A DNA stretch of 64,000 nt from Eulemur rufifrons. Its lineage: Eukaryota; Chordata; Mammalia; Primates; Lemuridae. This document shows, one piece after another, positions 11,830 to 25,190 of this stretch. Positions within the stretch are counted from its first letter, which is position 1, and every line of letters begins with the position of its first letter. The translations under genes and the position numbers were made by a program. Under the pieces are notes generated by a model. The model saw only the letters and a list, made by a program, of their open reading frames with translations, was not told the origin of the DNA and searched no databases. The stretch covers positions 6,709,501-6,773,500 of the forward strand of contig NC_091008.1 in the NCBI RefSeq assembly GCF_041146395.1, read 5' to 3'.

Positions 11830-12505
11830 CCACCATTATGTTTTCTCTGTATTACTGCAAAAGCCTCCTAACTGGTCTCCTTTCTTCCACCCTGTCCTCA
11901 GTCTATTCTTTACAGCAGCCAGAATGATCCTATTAAAAGGAAGTCAGATTACATCACTCTGCTGCTCAAAACCCTCTAATGGCTTCCTATTTTATCTAGA
12001 CTAGAGTCAGAAGCCCTCAAGATCCTTTGCGACCTGTTCCTGCTCGCCCTAATTTCGCCTTCAGTGAAGGGTTAAACCTTCCTCTCAACTCCCACCCACG
12101 GGCTTACGTGCTGTTCCGGCAAAGCTTCTGCCTTTGCGACGGTTGGTCCCTCCACCTGACTGCACCTCCCCCAGACACCTGCATGGTTAACCCTCTCGCT
12201 CCCGTCAGCTCTTTACTCAGACGTCATCTTTTCAGTGAAGCCCTTCCCCGGGGCCACACAAAAACTTCAACCTACTACACCGTTCTCCCGTGCTTTCCAA
12301 CTTTTCTCTCCAGCACTCATCGCGACCCAAAATACGGTACGTTTTTATTTCCTTTGCTTAGTATGTGTCTTCCTCTAGGACACGTGAGCCACCAGAAGAC
12401 CGGGATTCCTGTCTGTTTTGTACACAGCTCTTCACCCTGACGCCTAAAACCACGCCTGGAATATAGCGGGCGTTTAAAAACCATTTGCTGAATGAGTGGA
12501 TTCCT
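11830..12505 (+). mobile_element. L2 LINE 3' portion
   Basis: 'gtcagattacatcactctgc', 'ctcaaaaccctctaatggct', then 'cctggaatatagcgggcg' and 'aaaaaccatttgctgaatga' follow the L2 3' end in the right order. It sits directly on the AIMP1-intron side of the CpG island. Confidence 0.8.
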
Positions 12506-13116
12506 GTCTTGCCCCTTCTTCGCCCCCCACACTCAAGTCCTTTGACACACATTCACATTAAGAGTAAACATGCTTAGGAGTCTATTTTTTCCAGTGGCAT
12601 CCTTCCCCGTGGCCCTGCACTCCACGTCTCAGACTTATTTTTGCTCAGGCCAAGGTCGGTGCCGGGGCAAGCCGGCTTCCCGGTGGCGCCCGCAGGCCAA
12701 GTCCTCTCTCTAGACGGCAAGGAAGGGAAGGGAGACTCCCACGATCGCAACCCACTCACTCTGGACCCTCCGCGAGGCCACTCACATGAAACAGGCGACA
12801 ACCGTTCCGAGGCGGACTCCGCCGGCACCAGGTCAGGACACCTTCCCCGCACCACGGCGGCGAAAAAGGACCCCATGGGGTGTCCGCGCCGAACGCCTGA
12901 ATGTTCCCCAGATCCGACCGCACATTGCCTGCCCCTTCCCGTGCGCGGACCTATTAACCAGCCGCACCGCGCTCCCCCGCTTCCATCCCCTCGCCCAATG
13001 TCGCCAACTCCCCCCCGCATCTCTTCCTCTGTCGCTACGTTTGTTTTCGCCAATTTGGGCAAGCGGCAGGACGCCGGCAGTCGGGGTCTTTTCTTCGCGC
13101 TGCGTCGCGGAGGCAG

Positions 13117-13130
13117 TGACGTCAGCGGAA
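13117..13130. promoter_or_regulatory. CRE palindrome with adjacent ETS core
   Basis: TGACGTCA (full 8-bp CREB/ATF site) is followed by GCGGAA, an ETS/GABP-type core. It sits in the densest part of the CpG island, between the presumed start regions of AIMP1 and TBCK. As a palindrome it could act in both directions. Function is inferred from the motif alone. Confidence 0.55.
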
Positions 13131-13199
13131 ATGGCCCGGCTGAGACGCGCGTGGTGCATAAAAAGCTGGGACTTGTGGGTGGGTGGGTGAGTGAGTGAG

Positions 13200-13448
13200 T
13201 GGGGAGGGTCAGAGTCGCGCTCCTGGTTGTCGTCGCGAATGCTGTCGCAGCTGGCTTAGCTGGCGGGCAAAGGGCGAGCTCCGAGCTCCCAGCAGGCGCG
13301 GCCTTTTCTGTAGAAGCACCTGAAATGCAGGGGCTGGCGTGCTAAGTCGCGGCGGCAACGCCAGCCACAGCGACAGCGCTGGGGTCCTCTACAGAAACTC
13401 CGCCCCGCTTGTCCTTGTGCCCGCCTGCGTCCCCAGACTCGGAGGCAG
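13200..13448 (+). other. TBCK: Candidate TBCK non-coding first exon (boundaries tentative)
   Basis: TBCK translation starts inside an exon at 18618 that has an acceptor 29 bases upstream, so at least one untranslated exon must lie in or near the CpG island. The plus-strand donor GGCAG|GTATTC at 13448/13449 is plausible; G|GTGAGT around 13190 is an alternative. The start at 13200 is only a placeholder. Confidence 0.3.
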
Positions 13449-14047
13449 GTATTCGGACGTCCCCGTTTTCTGTGTCGTGGTGGGGGGTTGTGGGAGGTAG
13501 AGGAGTGTCCGCAGCTGCGGGTGGTTCCCGCACGTCTGCGGGGAGAAATAGAGCCCAGCTGTGGGGCTGCGTCCTGCTGGGTCCTGTCACCACCGCGAGC
13601 CGCAGCCGCCTCCCCCTGCATCACACGGTCCCCCGAGTCCTTTGGGAATTGTGGGCTACTCTTGAAAGTAACCGCTTCGAAGGAAGGCCTAAGAGGTTCG
13701 AAAAATCTGGAAGCTGCCCTTCCATTACTCATCATAGATGCGGACTTTTGCTTTGGTTTGTTTCGGGTTTTCAAGGTTTTGTCAGTTGTCAAAGTGTAAA
13801 AGTCCCTTCAGCAGTGGGAGAAAGCGACGCAGTAGAAGGAAGTAACGTTAAAATTGTCAGTGGCTGCTTCTCAAGGCCCCCTGTGCCTGTTTTCTATTTG
13901 GGACAGAAAGATAACTTTTTGAGAGAAGGTATATGTAAAACGAATGAATTAGTATCATTTGCCCGTTGGAAAAATGTGAAAACTGTTTTAATTATGATAA
14001 AATCGGCATCTTTTGCCCACTTTTTGACTTCCCCTCTCATTTGAGTT

Positions 14048-14172
14048 ATTCGACTCCAAGTTCTTTGAGGGCAAAGATTGTGTCTTGTTCACTGTTGGTC
14101 GTTGTGGGCGCAGTAGCCCGGAAACCATCTGACTTAGAATAGGGGCTTCAAAATATTTGTTGAATGAATTAA
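14048..14172 (+). mobile_element. L2 LINE 3' terminal fragment
   Basis: 'ttctttgagggcaaagattg', 'tgtcttgttcactg' and 'aaaatatttgttgaatgaat' are the terminal L2 pattern. It lies at the TBCK-side edge of the promoter. Confidence 0.75.
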
Positions 14173-16320
14173 TTTTCAAACCCAATTGCTTACCTTGTTT
14201 TTCTCATCTAATCTCTCACTTCAGTGGGTTTTTTTCAATAGCTTTCTTCCATTCACCAAGTCTAAGCAAACGTGTGTGTGTATGTATGTGTGTGAGGCTT
14301 TTTTTGTGTGCAACCGTCTAAGAGGTAGTTGAAGCAGAACCCTAATGAAATGTTTTATACTACTTAGTGTTATATCTTTTTGAATCATTGCATTTTATTG
14401 GTTATTTGATTTTTAGTTGTCTAAATGATAAAGGCGTCTAACTGAAAATCAAACACTATAGTGCAATAGAATTGAGTAATAAAATGCAACGGTTCACTGT
14501 CTCACCTTTCCTACTCTCAGTGCTGTTCTCCGGAGGTAATCACTTTTAACCTTTTCTAATTTTAGGTCTAAATGTTGATTAATAAGCTAAACTGCTAATT
14601 CTTTTTCTATTGACTTCTTAAGGTAGCCCACACTATCCACAAGCTCTCTTCTCCAAATTTTGAAATAGTTATAATCACAATTTTCAACTTTTGTATTAGT
14701 TACTTTATAATTCTAAATAATATATGTAAACTACTTTTTTCATATCAACTTTTGAAAATACATTTGACTATTTGATAAAATGAGAGAAGTAGTCACTACC
14801 TTTTCGTTTATCACTGTAGAAACCATAACCACGCCCACTGGCACGTTTTCCAGGTTTAAAATATTTGTATTTCTTATCTAGAATATTTTTGCTTTGTTAA
14901 TGTGCTAAAATCCAATAAAATGTGTACTGTATTATGATTTTATAGTTATTCTTTAGTGCAGGTTCAAGCAGTATGCTGTGATACGTTTTTTTCCGGGTAT
15001 TTTAACTTCATGATCTGGTGCCTTACTAAGGACGATGTTTGTGATATCAAGGTCAAGTTGGTTCTTCTTTCTTCCCCTCCAATAGCAAAAAATCCTGCTA
15101 TATTTGAGTGTGCTTTATTTTTTGAACCATATACTTACATAGTTTTTGGCCCGCGCCACTTTCATGATTGCCTTCCTGCTTGCTTTTGGGAAGAGGTGCA
15201 TGTGCTTTCTTTACCAAGTTCTCTTCATTCTTTGTATCATGTACATAGAAGTTTCTGTTGCATTCCTCTGCTTGCGTACACTCCCCTTGGAGCCCAGTGG
15301 GTTTCTGTTTAATTTGAACAGATTGCCTTCTAGTCCTTTTGTATTGCTTCTATTTTGAGTTTACATTCATTGAACTCGTGTGTAAATTACATTGTTTCTT
15401 AACCCCACATCTTCTATTATTTGGTTTCCCTCTCCGTTTTACTAGAATACATTCTAAAGAAACTTTCTCACAAAGATGTGTGGATGGTAATTTTATTTTT
15501 TAATGTTTGCATGGCTATAAATTGTCATTTGCTATTATGGTTGGTAGTTTGGCTGCATATAGAATCAAAATTACGTTTCTTCAACTCTTCCAAGGTTTCA
15601 TTGTCTTCTCACTTTTCATTGTTGCTGACGAGATGAGAATGCCAGTCTGACCTTAATTTGTTGATAGCTGAACTGTTTTTTTTCTCTCGGAAATGATTAC
15701 AATTTTCTATTTATGCTTGATAATTTGAAAATTCATGGTGATATGTCTAGGTGTGAGTTTATTCTTGAATGAATTTGTACAGTGGAGTAAAGTGGGTCTT
15801 TTTCCACTTCTTGAAATTATAAGTCTTTTTTATTTGAAGGTATTTATTTCCCTTCAAATGTGGGAAATTTTCTTCCATTCTATCTTTCATAATTCCTTCT
15901 ACTTTATTTTTCTGCATTCTCTCTTTTTTTTTTTTTTGAAACTCCTATAAAGTGATTATTGGACTCTTGGCTTGATCCACTATGTTATTTTTTCTTATGT
16001 TTTTATCTGTTTGCCTTTTGCTCCATGTTCTAAGCAATTGTCCGAACTTTGTTTTCTAACACTTGTACTTGATTTAGCAATCAAGATTTTTAAAGCTTCT
16101 TGTAGATTCTTCCCTAATTTCGCCCGTGCTTTGCAGCCAGTGGGTGACACTATCCTGAGGATTTTTTTTCCCCATTTCCTTACTTATTGAATATATTCTT
16201 AACCATATATGTAAGTATTCCAGAATTATTTATTTGATTTTTCTTCTTTTTGGGGTTTTATGAAAATTGGTATAACTTTTGTGTGACTTTTTCTTTTATT
16301 CAGCGTTATATTTCTAAGAT
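14173..16320. other. TBCK intron 1, T-rich; possible old LINE debris
   Basis: Long T-rich stretch; 15,540-15,900 has a LINE-like feel ('atgtctaggtgtgagtttat') but I cannot assign it. (TG)n-like run near 14272-14295. No exon recognised. Confidence 0.4.
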
Positions 16321-16329
16321 GCATTGATG

Positions 16330-16770
16330 CTGCTAAATTTTCCTCTCATTTGCTTGTTTGCCATCCTGTATACTCTTCCATCAGATCAATGTACCACAGT
16401 TTACTTAACCATTCGTCCGCCATTGGACACTTAGGTTATCTCTGGTTTGGAGACAGTTGAAGCAATACTGCCCTGATCTTTCTTGGACTAATCCCACTGT
16501 GTATGTGTAGAGTTGTATGCAGGAATGTGATAGCAAGATAGTGTCAAACTATTTCCTGCAGTGACTGTACCAATTTACACTCCCTCTTACAGTAAATGAG
16601 AGGTCCTAGTTGTCCACATCCTCCTAATAGTTATGCGTTACCAGGTTTCTTAATTTTTACTATCTGGTAGATGTAAGTTGTCATGTGATTTTAATAATTT
16701 CTTGATTATTAATGAGGTTGTTTATCTTCTCATATTTATTGGCCATTTGCCATCGCTCTTTTGTGTAATA
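16330..16770 (-). mobile_element. Old LINE-1 ORF2/3' fragment, antisense
   Basis: 'accattcgtccgccattgga', 'gtaccaatttacactccctc' and 'ttattggccatttgcc' are the antisense order of a degraded L1 ORF2 3' end. Confidence 0.7.
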
Positions 16771-18299
16771 TGTTTTTCTGTAACCTGTTATACAGTGGAT
16801 GCAATATCTTCTCAAATCTCCCTAGATGTATTGGACTTGGCTTTTGTTTTGTTTTTTCATGAGTTTTTTCAGTTGCCTCCAAAGCTAGATTTTTGGGGGT
16901 TCATTTTATTCTTTGCTCTTTGTACTATAGTCTTTCCTAAACTGTCTGATGACTCCCAGACAATTCTTTATTTAAGAGTTGAGGAAGGCTGTCTGGGTGC
17001 TCTGTGTATACGGACAGGCTTGTTGACTGGTACATTTTGTTTTAGTATGGCTGGGTGGACAGCCAGATCTTAACTGTGGTCCTGCACAGAACAGAATTAA
17101 GAGGAGTTTGCTTTTCTCACCAGTGCCCATAGCAGCTACTGTAATTTGCAGTTTGTTCGGTTTCTTTAGGAGGGAACCTTGTCTTCTTTTGCATGGGGGG
17201 TAAATAACTACCCATGCTGTGGGGCTGGTGGCAGAGTTGACTCTTCCAATTCTTCAACACTTCAGGTCACCCTTTTGGTTTCAAACCCTCTTTGACTGCT
17301 CTTCACCACTGTTCCTGCCTCCTCTAAGTCTGAAGCTTCCCAATCTGAAGAAGCCAAGCTAAACCTCTTGACTATTACTACAGGTCGTAGCTTCAGTCTT
17401 TCTGTTTCTTGTGACAATGCTCTTCCATGTGCATTTTGCTTTGTAAGAGTTTCTTGGAATCTTTCATTATCTCATGGCCCTTTTCTCTTCCTTTTTAAAT
17501 ATTTATAACATTTGAAAACATATTTTTTTTTTATTCTAATGAGGTTTCTGGACAGACATAAGTGGTCTGTTGAGTTGGAATTCCAGCATATTTATTAAGA
17601 AAGCTGAGAAGGGAAAAATGCAGTGCTGGACTAATAGAATGTCTTTTTAAAGTGAGATACATGGGTAAGAGATTTTGTGTCAACAGACATTTTTGGTTAT
17701 GATGGCCTTAATGTAATTCAGCTTGATTTGGAGCAAGTGTCTTAATCTCCAGGGTGCTCTTTTACACAACTCTGGGGGCACCATTTATTTTGGAGTCAAT
17801 GCAAGCAGGACCTCTCCTGCTGTACACATGGAACAAGCATTTCTAAACTGGAGGCAACACTGTCTGTCAGGATTGTGGAAGGGATTAAAGCAGATCATGC
17901 TATAAAACACCTCACGTGAAAATGAAAATTGATTGGTTATTTAATTAACACGATAGACACTTCTGTTATCTAGTTTAATTTTTACTGTTAAGAGGGTCCC
18001 TGATCAGAGTTTCATTACTTCCCCCATTGAGGAGGAAAGATTCTTGATAGTGTGTGGGTCATTCAATCTTTAGGTACAGTGAAGAGCCTTATTGATACAA
18101 AGATTCGGTAACAAACTTCTTTGCTCTTCCCCCCCCAGATACTATGGTGACTTAATCCTCCACTCTTAAAACTGTCAGGCATCACTGAAGGTAGCATGTT
18201 CTGTCTTCTCCTTCTTATGACATCGAAAAATCTTTGAATTTGGTTTAGAATCACAGTATAAATTTATATTTGGGTGTTTTTCAGTTGATATTGTCTTAG
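16771..18299. other. TBCK intron 1, nothing recognised
   Basis: Mixed-composition sequence with no clear repeat or exon; a C-run at 18129-18137. Confidence 0.45.
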
Positions 18300-18307
18300 A
18301 ATATATA

Positions 18308-18440
18308 TATTTTTTCTGTAGAGACAGGGTCTTGCTATGTTGCCCAGGCTGCTACTCAAACTCCTGGCCTCAAATGACCCTCCCACCTCAGCTTCCCAGA
18401 GCGCTAGGATTACAGACATGAGCTACCGTGCCTGGTCAGA
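18308..18440 (-). mobile_element. Monomeric Alu-like element (FLAM/FRAM type), minus strand
   Basis: 'gtagagacagggtcttgcta', 'ctcaaatgaccctcccacct' and 'gagctaccgtgcctggtcag': one arm only. It ends about 150 bases before the TBCK start-codon exon acceptor. Confidence 0.8.
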
Positions 18441-18569
18441 ATTTTTTTTTTTTTTAACTCTGATATTTTTACTATGAAACATTCATATTGGCATTTTCCT
18501 CCAAGTTGTATATTGTCAGTCATGTTTAATGTGAGAAAATACCGGCTTAATGTTTTGTCAGTCTCATAA

Positions 18570-18893
<324 letters not shown>

Positions 18894-19019
18894 TGATTAA
18901 GTTGTAAATGCAGCATATAGTAAATGTATAAAGAAATCATGTGTGTGCATGTTCCCCTCCCCCTCACCCACTCCCTCTTTTTCTCCCCCCCATCTCTTTC
19001 TCTTGTACACTTGCCCATT

Positions 19020-19310
19020 TATTTGCAAATCTGCCAGGTAAAATTCAAGCTCCTTACCAGGTTGTTACACGCAAGATCCTTTGTGATCTAGTTCCTGCCG
19101 TCCCCTTTAGATGGATTGCGTGTTGTTTTGACCGCTTTAACCCTCCACTCCAGCTACACTGAGTTGCTGGAGTTTTTCTGATTATGTCATGGCCCGTCCA
19201 CACACGTGCTATACTATTTTCTACTATTTTTGTACTTTCCTGTTTTCTCCCCTGGATGATGCTGTGCCTCATTCCCTGCAATCTGACTAAATCCCTTTCC
19301 TAGATTCTTT
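19020..19310 (+). mobile_element. L2 LINE fragment
   Basis: 'aaattcaagctccttaccag', 'gatcctttgtgatctagttc' and 'gtgcctcattccctgcaat' fit L2 in order. Confidence 0.65.
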
Positions 19311-20010
19311 CATAGCTGACAACCCAAAATAAGCAACTGAGGCAAAGATCTCAACCAATGGAGGTTTATGAAGCCAAAGTTTGAAGACAAACCGGGAGAA
19401 GCACAGACTCCAGAAGCATCTGTGAACTGTATTCTCCAAAGAGTGATTTGGGAATTCATTATTTAAAAGGAGAGGGCGTACAGGAAGAAAAAGGAGGAGG
19501 CAGTGGGAAGTGAGGCAAATGGTTACATTCTTGCAGATTTTAGTTAGTGTCCAGGAAATCTACATTTTACATAAGGTGAATGTTTGAAGAGAAAAAGGGA
19601 GTAAAGGAAGAATCAATTATGTTGATGTCCCGGGTAGGTGGAAGAATGCTTGATCGTGTATGGTCTGTGTTCTGCCCCTGGGAAGATAACTTGTCATCAG
19701 TATTGTTCATGTGGAATGAAGCCAACTTTAGCTTGAGGAGCTGGACTTAGCCTGCAGAGCTAATGTTACGATTTGCATGTTCTTATTTATGGGAGGCCAG
19801 CAAAGAATTTTGTTCGAATGATCTGTGGGATCAGTCCTTATAGATGCCTGAAGCCTTTCACTTTTGCTTGGGATCTAGCTGATGCATGGTGGTGATGCTT
19901 AACAGCTGTTCATTTGAAAGTGGGTGTTTCGTGACTCAGCCTCAGGCTCGACCTTCCCTTTTGCATGAGAAATTAGGGGTGGTCCTGAGATTTTTATTTT
20001 CCTTTGCATA
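19311..20010 (+). mobile_element. LTR-like ancient retroelement remnant
   Basis: About 0.7 kb with 'ctgaggcaaagatctcaacc', 'gaagataacttgtcatcagt' and 'gctgatgcatggtggtgatg', a block I associate with an old mammalian ERV LTR. It carries no protein region. Family name and exact ends are uncertain. Confidence 0.4.
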
Positions 20011-20550
20011 GCTTTGATCATATTTCATTATTTTCTGTTTTCTCCTCTGAGGTCCCTAACCACCTCATCGTTCAAGGGTCAGCAGTAATTCTAAGTCAAT
20101 TTTCTATTCTTTTCCATAGTTATGATTCAGAACATTTCTACTTTTCTCAAGTTTCTGAACACAATTTCAAAGATCTCGTGTTTGAACCAGACCGTCAAAT
20201 CCATCTGTACTTAGCTCCCCAATTTCCCCTTCCCTTCAAAATTTCTTCTATCTTCATTTAGTGTTTTACTTCCAATCTGTGTCCGAAGAAGAATCACTTC
20301 TTCTTTCCCAAGATCAACCTTTCCATCTGTTGCACGTGAGAGAGCAACTGTAGAGGAAAAAAAAAAAACATAAGATGAAAAAGAATTGTTATTTAATATG
20401 TTGTTTTGTTAGATGTTTACCCTAGTATTCTATATGCTTGGTTATGATGTAGTTTATAGAGTGTGAAAAGCTTTTTTAAAATATTTTTATTAGTGCTCTG
20501 TTAGTATCTTCACGGGGTTATGTTACTATTGAAATGTTTTGTTACTGTAA

Positions 20551-22072
<1,522 letters not shown>

Positions 22073-25000
22073 CTTTTTTTTTTAATTTCAGAATATTATG
22101 GGGGTACAAACATTTTGGTTACAGATAATGCCTTTGCCTCACCCAAGCCAGAGCTACAAGCGTGCCCTTCCCCCACACAGTGCGCTCCACACACATTAGT
22201 TGTGAGTTTACCCACCCCCACCATCCCCCTCCCGCTGACCACCCCATAAATATTCCTTCCATGTGAGCACCTTAGTGTTGGTCAGTTAGTGCCAATGTGA
22301 TGACGAGTACACGTGGTGCTTGTTTTTTGCGTTCTTATGACACTTCACTTCGAAGACGGGCTCCAGCTCTATCCAGGATAATACAAGAGGTGCTCGTTCA
22401 CCGTTGCTTTCTGTAGCTGAGTAGTGTTCCATGGTATACATACACTACATTTTATTAATCCACTCATGTATTGAAGGGCACTTGGGTTGTTTCCACATCT
22501 TTGCAATTGTGAATTGTGCTGCCGTAAACATTCAAGTGCAGATGTCTTTATTATAGAATGTCTTTTTTTCCTTGAGCAGATAGATGCCTAGTAGTGGAAT
22601 TGCTGGATCAAATGGTATTTCTATTTTTAATTTTTTGAGATATCTCCAAATTACTTTCCATACGGGTTGTACTAATTTGCAGTCCCACCAATAGTGTACA
22701 AGTATTCCTATTTCTCCACGTCCATGCCAGCATTTGTTGATTTGGGACTTTTTGATAAAGGCCATTCTCACTGGAGTTAGGTGGTATCTCATTGTGGTTT
22801 TGATTTGCATTTCCCTGATGATTAGAGACGTTGAGCACTTTTTTATATGTTTGCTGCCCATTACTTTTCTTTTGAAAAGTTTTGGTTCATGTCCTTTGCC
22901 CATTTATTGATGGGGTTGTTGGATTTTTTTCTTGTTAATTTTCTTAAGTTCTATAGATTCTTATCAGCCCTTTATTGGATGTGTGATGTGCACATATTTT
23001 CTCCCATTCTGTAGGTTGTTTATTCGCTCTAATGTTAGTGTCCTTGGCTGTGCAGAAGCTTTTTAATTTGATCAGATCCCATTTATTTATTTTTGTTGTT
23101 GCTGTGATTGCCTTTGGGGTCTTCTTCATAAATTCTTTGCCTAGGCCAATGTCTATAAGAGTTTTCCCAGCATTTTCTTCTAGAATTCTTAAGGTTTCAC
23201 GTCTTAGGTTTAAGTCTGTTGTCCATCGTGAGTTGTTTTTTGTGAGAGGTGAGAGGTAGGAATCCAGTTTCAGTCTTCTACGTGTGGTTATCCAGTTTTC
23301 CCAGCACCATTTATTGAATAGAGATTCTTTTTCCCAGTGTATTTTTTTGTCTGCTTTGTCAAAGATTAGATTACAATATGAGAAGGGTTTTATATCTGGG
23401 TTCTCAGTCCTGTTCCAAAGGTCTATATCTCTGTTCTTTTGCCATGCTGTTTTGGTAGCCTCGTAGTGAAGTTTGAAGTCTGGTAGACTGTCTCCCAGTT
23501 TGTTCTTTTTGCTTAAGATAGCTTTGGCTATACAAGGTCTTCTCTGGTCCCATACAAAGCATAGAATTATTTTTTCTAGATCTGTAAAGAATGATGATGG
23601 TATTTTAATAGAGATTGCATTAATTCAGTAGATCACTTTAGATAATGTGGACATTTTAAGGATATTGATTTTGCCCATCCATGAGCATGGTAGGGTTTTC
23701 CATCTGTTTACATCTTCTGTGATTTCTTTTCTCAGTGTTTCTTAGTTCTCCCTATATAGATCTCTCACCTCCTTCATTAAATATATTCCTAAATGTTTAA
23801 TTTTCTTTGATGGTATTGTGAAAGGTATTTCATCTTTGATTTGATTTTCGGCTTGACAGTTATTTGCATATATGAATGCCATTGATTTTGTATCCTGAAA
23901 CTTTACTGAATTCATTTATCAATTCCAGGAGTCTCTTGGTTGAATCCTTGGGATTTTCTAGAAATAATATAATATTGTCAGCAAAGAGTGAGAGTTTGAC
24001 CTCTTCTGCTCCCATTTGGAAACCCTTAATTTCCCTCTCTTCTCAGATTTACTCTGGCAAGAACTCCAGCACTATGTCGAATAGAAGTGGAGATAGGTGG
24101 CAAACTTTAAGAGTTTTTATCATAAAAGTGTGCAGGATTTTGTCAGATGCATTTTCTGCATCTATTGAGAGAATCGTGTGGTCTTTGTTCTTGCTTTTAT
24201 TTTCTTTGTTCTTGCTTTTATTTATGTGGTGAGTTGCATTTATAGATTTGCTTATATTGAACCATCCATGCATCTCTGGAATAAAGCCCACCTGGTCATG
24301 ATTAATTATTATTTTTTCATGTGCTGTTTAATTCGGTATGCTAAGATTTTGTTGAGGATTTTTGCATCTATATTCATGAGGGATATTGTTCTATAGTTTT
24401 CTTTTTTCATTGTGTCCTTTCTTGGCTTTGGTATCAAGGTGATAATTGGCTTCATAAAATGAATTGGGGAGGATACCATCCTTCTCAGTGTTGTGAAATA
24501 ATTTCTACAGTATAGGTATGAGTTCTTCTTTATAAGTTTGGTGAAATTCACGTGTGAACCCATCTGGTCCAGGACTTTTTTTTGTTGGAAGATTTTTAAT
24601 TGCTGCTTCAATTTCTGTGCTTGATATTGGTCTGTTCAGGAATTTTATTTCTTCCTGATTGGGCCTAGGGAGGTTGTGTGTTTCTAAGAATTTGTCCATT
24701 TCCCGCACGTTTTATAGTTTTTGAGTATATAGATTTTTATAGTATTCAAAGATGTTTTGTATTTCTGTGACGTCTATTGTGACGTCTCCTTTTTAATTTC
24801 TAATTGAGCTTATTAGAGTCCTTTCCTTTCTAGTTCTTGTCAGTCTAGCAAGAGGGCTGTCAATTTTGTTTATCCTTTCGAAAAATCAACTTCTGGCTTT
24901 ATTTGTCTTCTGTATAGTTATTTTGTTCTCAGTTGCATTTAGTTCTGCTATGATTATCATTATTTCTTTTCTTCTGCTAGGTTTAGGATTGATTTGCTCT

Positions 25001-25190
25001 TCCTTTTCAAGTTGCTTGAAACGGTTTATTGGTTCGTTGATTTGTGAGCTTTCTGTGTTCTGGATGTGAGCATGTAATGCTATTAGTTTTTCTCTCAGGA
25101 ATGCTTTTGCTGTATCCCACAGATTTTGATAACTTGTGTTCTCGTCATCATTTAGTTCACAGAATCTTTTGATTTACATCTGGATCATCT
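22073..25190 (-). mobile_element. 5'-truncated LINE-1, about 3.1 kb, antisense in TBCK intron 3
   Basis: The 3' end is at the left (T-run at 22073, reverse of an A-tail), followed leftward-to-rightward by the 3' UTR and ORF2 read backwards. On the minus strand, the ORF2 C-terminus (22903-22532, [14 protein letters not shown]) and the reverse-transcriptase region (24708-24505, [16 protein letters not shown]) are readable. Many stops and frame changes break ORF2, so it cannot move itself. 5' truncation is near 25190, inside ORF2. Its 3' UTR resembles those of the copies at 1 and 41228. Confidence 0.92.

Larger units (their letters stand above)
12600..13650. promoter_or_regulatory. CpG-rich bidirectional promoter shared by AIMP1 (-) and TBCK (+)
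   Basis: This is the only clearly CpG-dense, GC-rich kilobase in the window, lying between the divergent genes. Visible motifs include a perfect CRE palindrome TGACGTCA at 13117-13124, an ETS-type core CGGAA next to it (13126-13130), CCAAT boxes at 12995-12999 and 13050-13054, and GGGAATTGTGGGCTA at 13644-13658, whose reverse complement resembles a ZNF143/SBS site. No convincing TATA box is positioned for either gene, which fits housekeeping CpG-island promoters. Human AIMP1 and TBCK are also head-to-head neighbours. Exact start sites cannot be read from sequence; open frames across this region are GC-driven artefacts. Confidence 0.8.

Noticed and set aside
12786..12786. Firm call of the AIMP1 first exon from the CAT|GTGAGT donor
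   Set aside because: Only one reasonable donor motif supports it; other GT sites in the island are possible, so it was kept as a note rather than a separate exon.
12574..13198. Long open frames of 108-185 codons on both strands across the CpG island
   Set aside because: GC-rich DNA has few stops; the frames overlap one another on both strands, have low-complexity Pro/Arg/Gly/Ser composition and match no family. The region is best explained as a promoter.
13256..14044. Frames of 178 and 211 codons on opposite strands just past the promoter
   Set aside because: They overlap each other, run from CpG island into an L2 fragment and have no protein-like motifs.
15540..15900. Naming a specific LINE or LTR family for the T-rich stretch in TBCK intron 1
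   Set aside because: The resemblance is only a phrase or two; without a repeat search the family cannot be stated.
22532..24708. Several open frames with reverse-transcriptase-like sequence
   Set aside because: Not host genes: they are broken pieces of L1 ORF2 within the element at 22073-25190.
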